Assembly (NCBI GenBank): GCA_023159155.1
Contig: JAJNNX010000056.1
Span: 310,001 to 374,000 of the forward strand
Direction of reading: 5' to 3'
DNA length: 64,000 nt
From: Ustulina deusta
Lineage: Eukaryota; Ascomycota; Sordariomycetes; Xylariales; Xylariaceae
Positions 59,236 to 64,000 of the stretch are shown here, one piece after another (within the stretch, counting starts at the first letter, position 1; each line of letters starts with the position of its first letter). Both the position numbers and the translations under genes were made by a program. The notes beneath the pieces are model-generated. The model did not search any database. It had not been told where the DNA came from and saw nothing but the letters and a program-made list of their open reading frames with translations.

Positions 59236-62200
59236 TTAATATTAATTAGTAGTTATAAAAATATTCGCATACTTATAAAAACACTATAAATTGATAAAAA
59301 TAAAAACAGAGTCTAACCTATAACATTAATAGATCTTTATATTATACTTTAAATTTTTACTATATAATTATATTATTTTTTTAATGGAGCATTAAAGTAA
59401 TTATATAAAATAAAACAAATATTTAATTATTATAAAAAAAAATTTTCTGAACTTTTACGATATAATTATTTTACTTTTTTTAATAAAGCATTAAAGTAAT
59501 ATATAAAAAAAATAAATTAATATATAATTATATTATTATATAATAACTAAATAATTTTATTTATTTTTATTTTTTATTCTTTATTTTTTTTATTTCACTT
59601 TATTATAGTATTAAATATACTTTATAATATAACTAAAACAATTAAATTAAATATTTTTGTTATATATAAAGGACTTACTAAAAAATATAACCTAAATACT
59701 ATAATATAAAAAATATATTTATTTGCTAACTAATATATAACTATTTAAATAAATATATAAAAAAAACTTTAAAAACTAAATAAAACAAAATTCTAAAAAT
59801 ATATATTATAACTTATAAATAAAATTATTTTAGATTATCTAGCAATAAAACATATAAATATAAATAAATAAAAAATTATATCTAAAAGCCTTTAAAATAA
59901 TTATATAAAATAAATCTAAAAATATAAAAAGTTCTTTAAATTTTTTAATTATTTAACTTACTTTTTATTTCTTATATAATAATTATTAGTTTTTCTTATA
60001 CTTAATTAATAACTTTAATATATCTTTTAGTTTATTTCTACCTTTTAAGCTACCTTAGTCCTTTAGATTACTCTAACTTTTATACTTATTATACAAATAA
60101 AAATAAAAATAAAATCAAATAGCTAGAACCTATATAGCCTAAATTTTTAAAAAATATATAATTCTAAACCCTTAAAAATTAGACCTATTTATTTATATAA
60201 CCTACGATTAAGTTTTAATATACCCTTAAATATATATATAAATATATAACAAAAATAAATTATAAACTAAACTTTTAATTAATATATAAATATTTTATTA
60301 TTTATAACCTTTTTTAAACCTTATTATAACAAGTATACTTTTATATAATACTAAACCTAGCAGTAAATAACTTTTTTCTAAAACTACTTTTTTTTAAAAA
60401 TATATAATATTTTAAAAAAGTCCAAAAAAAACTATTTAAACAAACTATATAATTTATTATATAATAAAATATATATATTTATTAATACCTACTAAATTTT
60501 AAAATGTTTAAAAAACTAATACTATGCAATATTTTTAACTATTTTAAAAAGTTCTATAAAAGATTATTTTATTTATTAAATTAATCCTAACAAAACTTAA
60601 AATAAAAAATATTATATAATAGATTTTTATTTTAATACTAATATAAACTATAACTAATATTAAATTAATTAAACTAATTTTTTAATTATATAAATAATAA
60701 TAAAAAACTTTAATATAAAAATATATAATATATTAAATATTATAATTATTAAAGTTAAAAAAACTTAAAAAATATTTAGTTATAACTATAAATAAAAATC
60801 TAGCTCAATATAATAATTATATAAATATATTAAAGCATATTATTATTAACTATAACTTTTATATTTTAAAAATTAATAAATAAAAGTTTTTTTTAATTTT
60901 TAAATATGTTTTTAATTAATAAAAAAATAAAATAAAAACTTTTATATAAAATAATAATAATATATATTTTACTAATAAAAAGTATAACTAAAGCAATTAT
61001 ATAAAAAGCTAGTAGTATAAATTTTTTAAATTATTAAACAGGCTAAATATATAATAATATTATTTAAAAGAGCAAAATAGCTAAAATTATTATATAAGCA
61101 AAAAATACTTTATATATTAAAAAAAATATTAATTAATAAAATAGATTTTTTAAAAACAAGTTTATATAAAAAGCTAATATTTTAATTTATATAAAATCAT
61201 TAATAATATTTTTTTTTTGCTTATTAAATTTTTTATATATTTTATAAAATATAAAAAATATTTAAAGTTAGATAAAAACAATAAAAATATTCAAAAAAAT
61301 CTAGTAGCTAATTTATTTAATTTTTAATAAATATTTAAAACTATAAAATATAAGCGTTTTAAACTATTTAATAATAATAAAAAAGTAGTTTAACGCTTAT
61401 TTTAAAATCTATTTTTATATAAAAGGAAACTGAACGCTAAGTAGCGTTTATATTAAGTTTAGTAGTAATAATATAATTATAGCTATAAATACTAAATTAA
61501 GAAATAATTCTTTTAATATAACAATATATTATATTCTAAATAGCTTAACTTTATTTTTATTTTTACTAAAAAACGCTAACAATTTATAAATATACTTTAA
61601 TAATATGAAAAATATTATTATATAAAAAAATAACAAAACTATTTCTATTATATATAAATAAAAATATTTATTTTTTAATATAAATCTATATAAAACTAAA
61701 ATTTATATTATTAAAACAAAACTATAATAGCTTTACTGCTACTTTAAATATTTTTATAAAAAAACTATATAAAATATTTAATTAGATAACTTAGTACTTT
61801 AATACTTTAAGTTCTTAATTAAAAATAACTATAATTTTAATTATAAAGTTATAATAAATATTATTATATTATTTTAAATAATAATATTTTTTAAATTAAT
61901 ATTTATATAAAATATTTAAAAAGCGCTATATAAGTATTAAATTAATATATATTAAAAACTTTTTAATTATATTATATATAATTTAAATATAAATTTTTTA
62001 TTTAAACAATTTTAGAACTAAACTAAAATTATAAATACTTAATATTGCGTAATATTTATTAAAATATATTAAATAATTAGCAAAATTAAAAAAATATGTA
62101 AATTATTTTATTATATATATAATATTTTAAAAATAAAACTTAATTATTATATAAAAAACAAATTAATTTTATTAATAATAATTAAAACTTTAAATAATAT

Positions 62201-62556
62201 TACTAAACTAAATAGCTTTATATTAAATTTCGTTTTTAAAGCTTACTTTAAAATTAACTAGGATTTATTTTTTTTGCTTAATATTATATAATATATTATT
62301 TCTATTTTTATAAAATAAAATCTTAATATAGCAAAAAAAAAAAGCTAAAATAAACTATATAAAATTAAATTAATTAAAAAATCTAATATAATTATTAATT
62401 TAATAAATAGCTTAATATATTTTAAATAAATATAAATTAAGCTATATTATTATATAACTAAAAATAATATTTTAAATAAATAAAATAAAAAAACAAACAA
62501 AATATAGCTTTTTTAACTACTAATTATATAAAAAACATAAAAAAAACCTTTAAAAA
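59236..62556 (+). mobile_element. Ty1/Copia fragment, plus strand, truncated by a Gypsy LTR
   Basis: From about 60.3 kb the sequence is similar to 44.9-47.1 kb of the Copia element. Pre-integrase relics lie near 61.56 kb (tttatttttatttttactaaaaaac...), and integrase relics near 61.9-62.3 kb end in IIKTLNNIAKLNSFILNFVF-like sequence, the counterpart of the block near 46.8 kb. It stops at 62556 where a Gypsy LTR begins. Bases 59.24-60.3 kb are AT-rich with a small duplicated segment (aatggagcattaaagtaatt near 59393 and a variant near 59483) and no assigned content. Confidence 0.6.
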
Positions 62557-62734
62557 TATTATGCTAGGCATACTAGGACCAGTACACACTTGCTATATAT
62601 ATATACTATATCTGCTTTTACTTTAATAAAAACTTTTTTTTTATAAGCTTTAATTTTATAAGCTAACTTTATTAAATATATAACTTATTTTTTTATATAT
62701 TATATTTAATTTTATAAACTTTTTATTTATAATA
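62557..62734 (+). repeat. 5' LTR of the window-edge Gypsy copy
   Basis: 178 bp. It aligns with 33837-34015, including atgctaggcatactaggacc. Confidence 0.85.
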
Positions 62735-64000
62735 ATTTTAAAGCTTTTTTTTAAAGTTATTTATAATATATTTATATAATAGCCCCTAAAAAACCCGGAC
62801 TATTAACTAGATTAATGCCCCTTAAAGAAAATAAATTAGCTATAAATAGCTAATAAAGCTATACCGATTCTTTTTTAAATAAAAATCAAAAATTAGAGCT
62901 TAGTAATAATTTAATACTTAATTACTAAAATAATAATAATATTTTACGATTAAAAAATACTAACTAATTTTTATTATAATAAAATATTAAGCTTAAAGCA
63001 AAACTTAAAAAAATAAATAAATAGCTAAAAAAACAAAAATAAACTATTTTTAAATCGAAAGGATCTTAACTTATAAACATATACAAATTAATATTAAAAC
63101 AGAAACCTAAAAAATATAAATATTAAAAAAAAGCTAAAAATTTAAAAAACCTTAAATTTTTTAACTTTTTAAATTTTTTTATACTTCCTACCTAAAACAT
63201 AAAAGTTAGCACTAAAAATAATATAACTTTTTTAATTTTAACTTATTATTTATTTTTTTATTTCTTTTATTATTATTTAATAAATTAAATTTAAGCAGTT
63301 CTAACTATTAATTATTTTATTATTATAAATATTACAATAATAATTAAAAATCAAACGTTAATTTTAATTGCTTTTTAAAATTTAAATACTTTTTGTTTAT
63401 TATATAGTTTATTTATAACTAATAAATTAAATAAATTAAAAAACTAAAATCTATATTTAAGAATTTGTAAAAAAAGTTCTAATAAGCCTAGATTTAAATT
63501 ATTTATATAGTTAGCAAAATAAACTAGAATTATAAAAACTAATATTAAATCTTTTTTAAAAAAAAAGCGCGCTAAAATTGTTTTTTTTATAAATCTAATT
63601 AAAAAACTTTTGCTAACTAAACTAAAACTTTAATTTATTAATTAACTTTTTTTATTATAAATATTAGCTAGCAATTAAAAAAAGCTTAACAATAAACTAA
63701 TTAAAACTTTAAAATATTTAATTAATATTTTTTTTAGATTAAAATTTAAAAAAAATAACAAAGCAATAATAAAAAAGCTATATTATATTACTAAAAACTA
63801 ACTAATTTACTCTAACAAAAAATTATAAATTTTAATAATTTGTTATTTTAAAAAAAATTAGCAATAATAAATATAGTATAATATTATTAAGAACTAATAA
63901 CTTTTATTTTTAAAGCTATAAAGCTTTAATAAAAATTTCTATATTTAAATATTAACTAAACTAATACTAATAAGCCTTAAAATTAGTAATAATACTAAAA
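62557..64000 (+). mobile_element. 5' end of another Gypsy retrotransposon, continuing beyond the window
   Basis: A 178-bp LTR (62557-62734) is followed by internal DNA that parallels 34016-35300 of the full-length copy, for example cccggactattaactagatt at about 62795 versus cctggactattaactagatt there. It keeps slightly more G and C than that copy in places. The element inserted into or beside the Copia fragment ending at 62556, and its 3' end lies outside the window. Confidence 0.8.

Larger units (their letters stand above)
31890..64000. other. Extremely AT-rich, RIP-like heterochromatic block built from nested retrotransposons
   Basis: From about 31,890 nearly every base is A or T, TpA is abundant, and surviving G and C sit mostly in contexts such as agct, actt and aagc. 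That pattern is expected if CpA has been converted to TpA on both strands. No long open frame survives. Where coding remnants can be read, they are reverse transcriptase, RNase H and integrase with Gln and Trp positions turned to stops. The block extends past the window end, so its full size is unknown. Individual elements are listed separately. Confidence 0.9.

Overview
The window looks like nuclear DNA of a filamentous ascomycete (Pezizomycotina, most likely a Sordariomycete). The genes have short GT-AG introns (56-103 bp in most cases), and every recognisable protein is of a fungal type: carboxymuconate lactonase, a Mam3-like CNNM protein, a copper-fist factor and an RGT1/COL-26-like Zn2Cys6 factor. 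About half of the window is extremely AT-rich, repeat-derived DNA with the look of repeat-induced point mutation (RIP). The species cannot be named from sequence reading alone.

Layout. Bases 1 to about 31,890 have ordinary base composition but few genes. They hold the 3' end of a carboxy-cis,cis-muconate lactonizing enzyme gene (1-397, +), a three-exon CNNM/Mam3-type membrane protein with paired CBS domains (1509-3759, +), a small orphan gene (4575-4922, +), a three-exon copper-fist transcription factor (19350-21105, +) and a two-exon Zn2Cys6 factor with a His/Gln-rich N-terminus (28165-30977, -). Between them lie long tracts (4.9-19.3 kb, 21.1-28.2 kb) where I see no convincing intact gene. 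These contain simple repeats, many TACCTAGGTA-like motifs, a 20-bp palindrome and one decayed coding remnant near 24 kb.

From about 31,890 to the end the sequence becomes almost pure A+T and holds nested, mutated LTR retrotransposons. I could delimit a full-length Ty3/Gypsy element (33837-41489; 179-bp LTRs; TSD gtttt), a Ty1/Copia element (43263-51542; two 254-bp LTRs), an inverted Copia fragment (41495-43262), further Gypsy copies (about 51.5-54.4 kb; 55.35-57.94 kb on the minus strand; 62557 to the window end) and another Copia fragment ending at 62556. All coding capacity is destroyed. Two islands escaped: a 269-bp LTR-like insertion with a perfect TATTA duplication (49560-49828), and a palindrome-rich module around 58.1-58.95 kb containing a perfect 43-bp inverted repeat.

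The genes do not form a pathway. They are single-copy genes for aromatic catabolism, metal homeostasis, copper response and probably carbon-source regulation, beside a heterochromatic, transposon-filled block. I found no CRISPR, tRNA, rRNA or prokaryote-type system. The most unusual material is the non-mutated palindromic DNA inside the AT-rich block, plus the retroelement architecture that can be reconstructed there.
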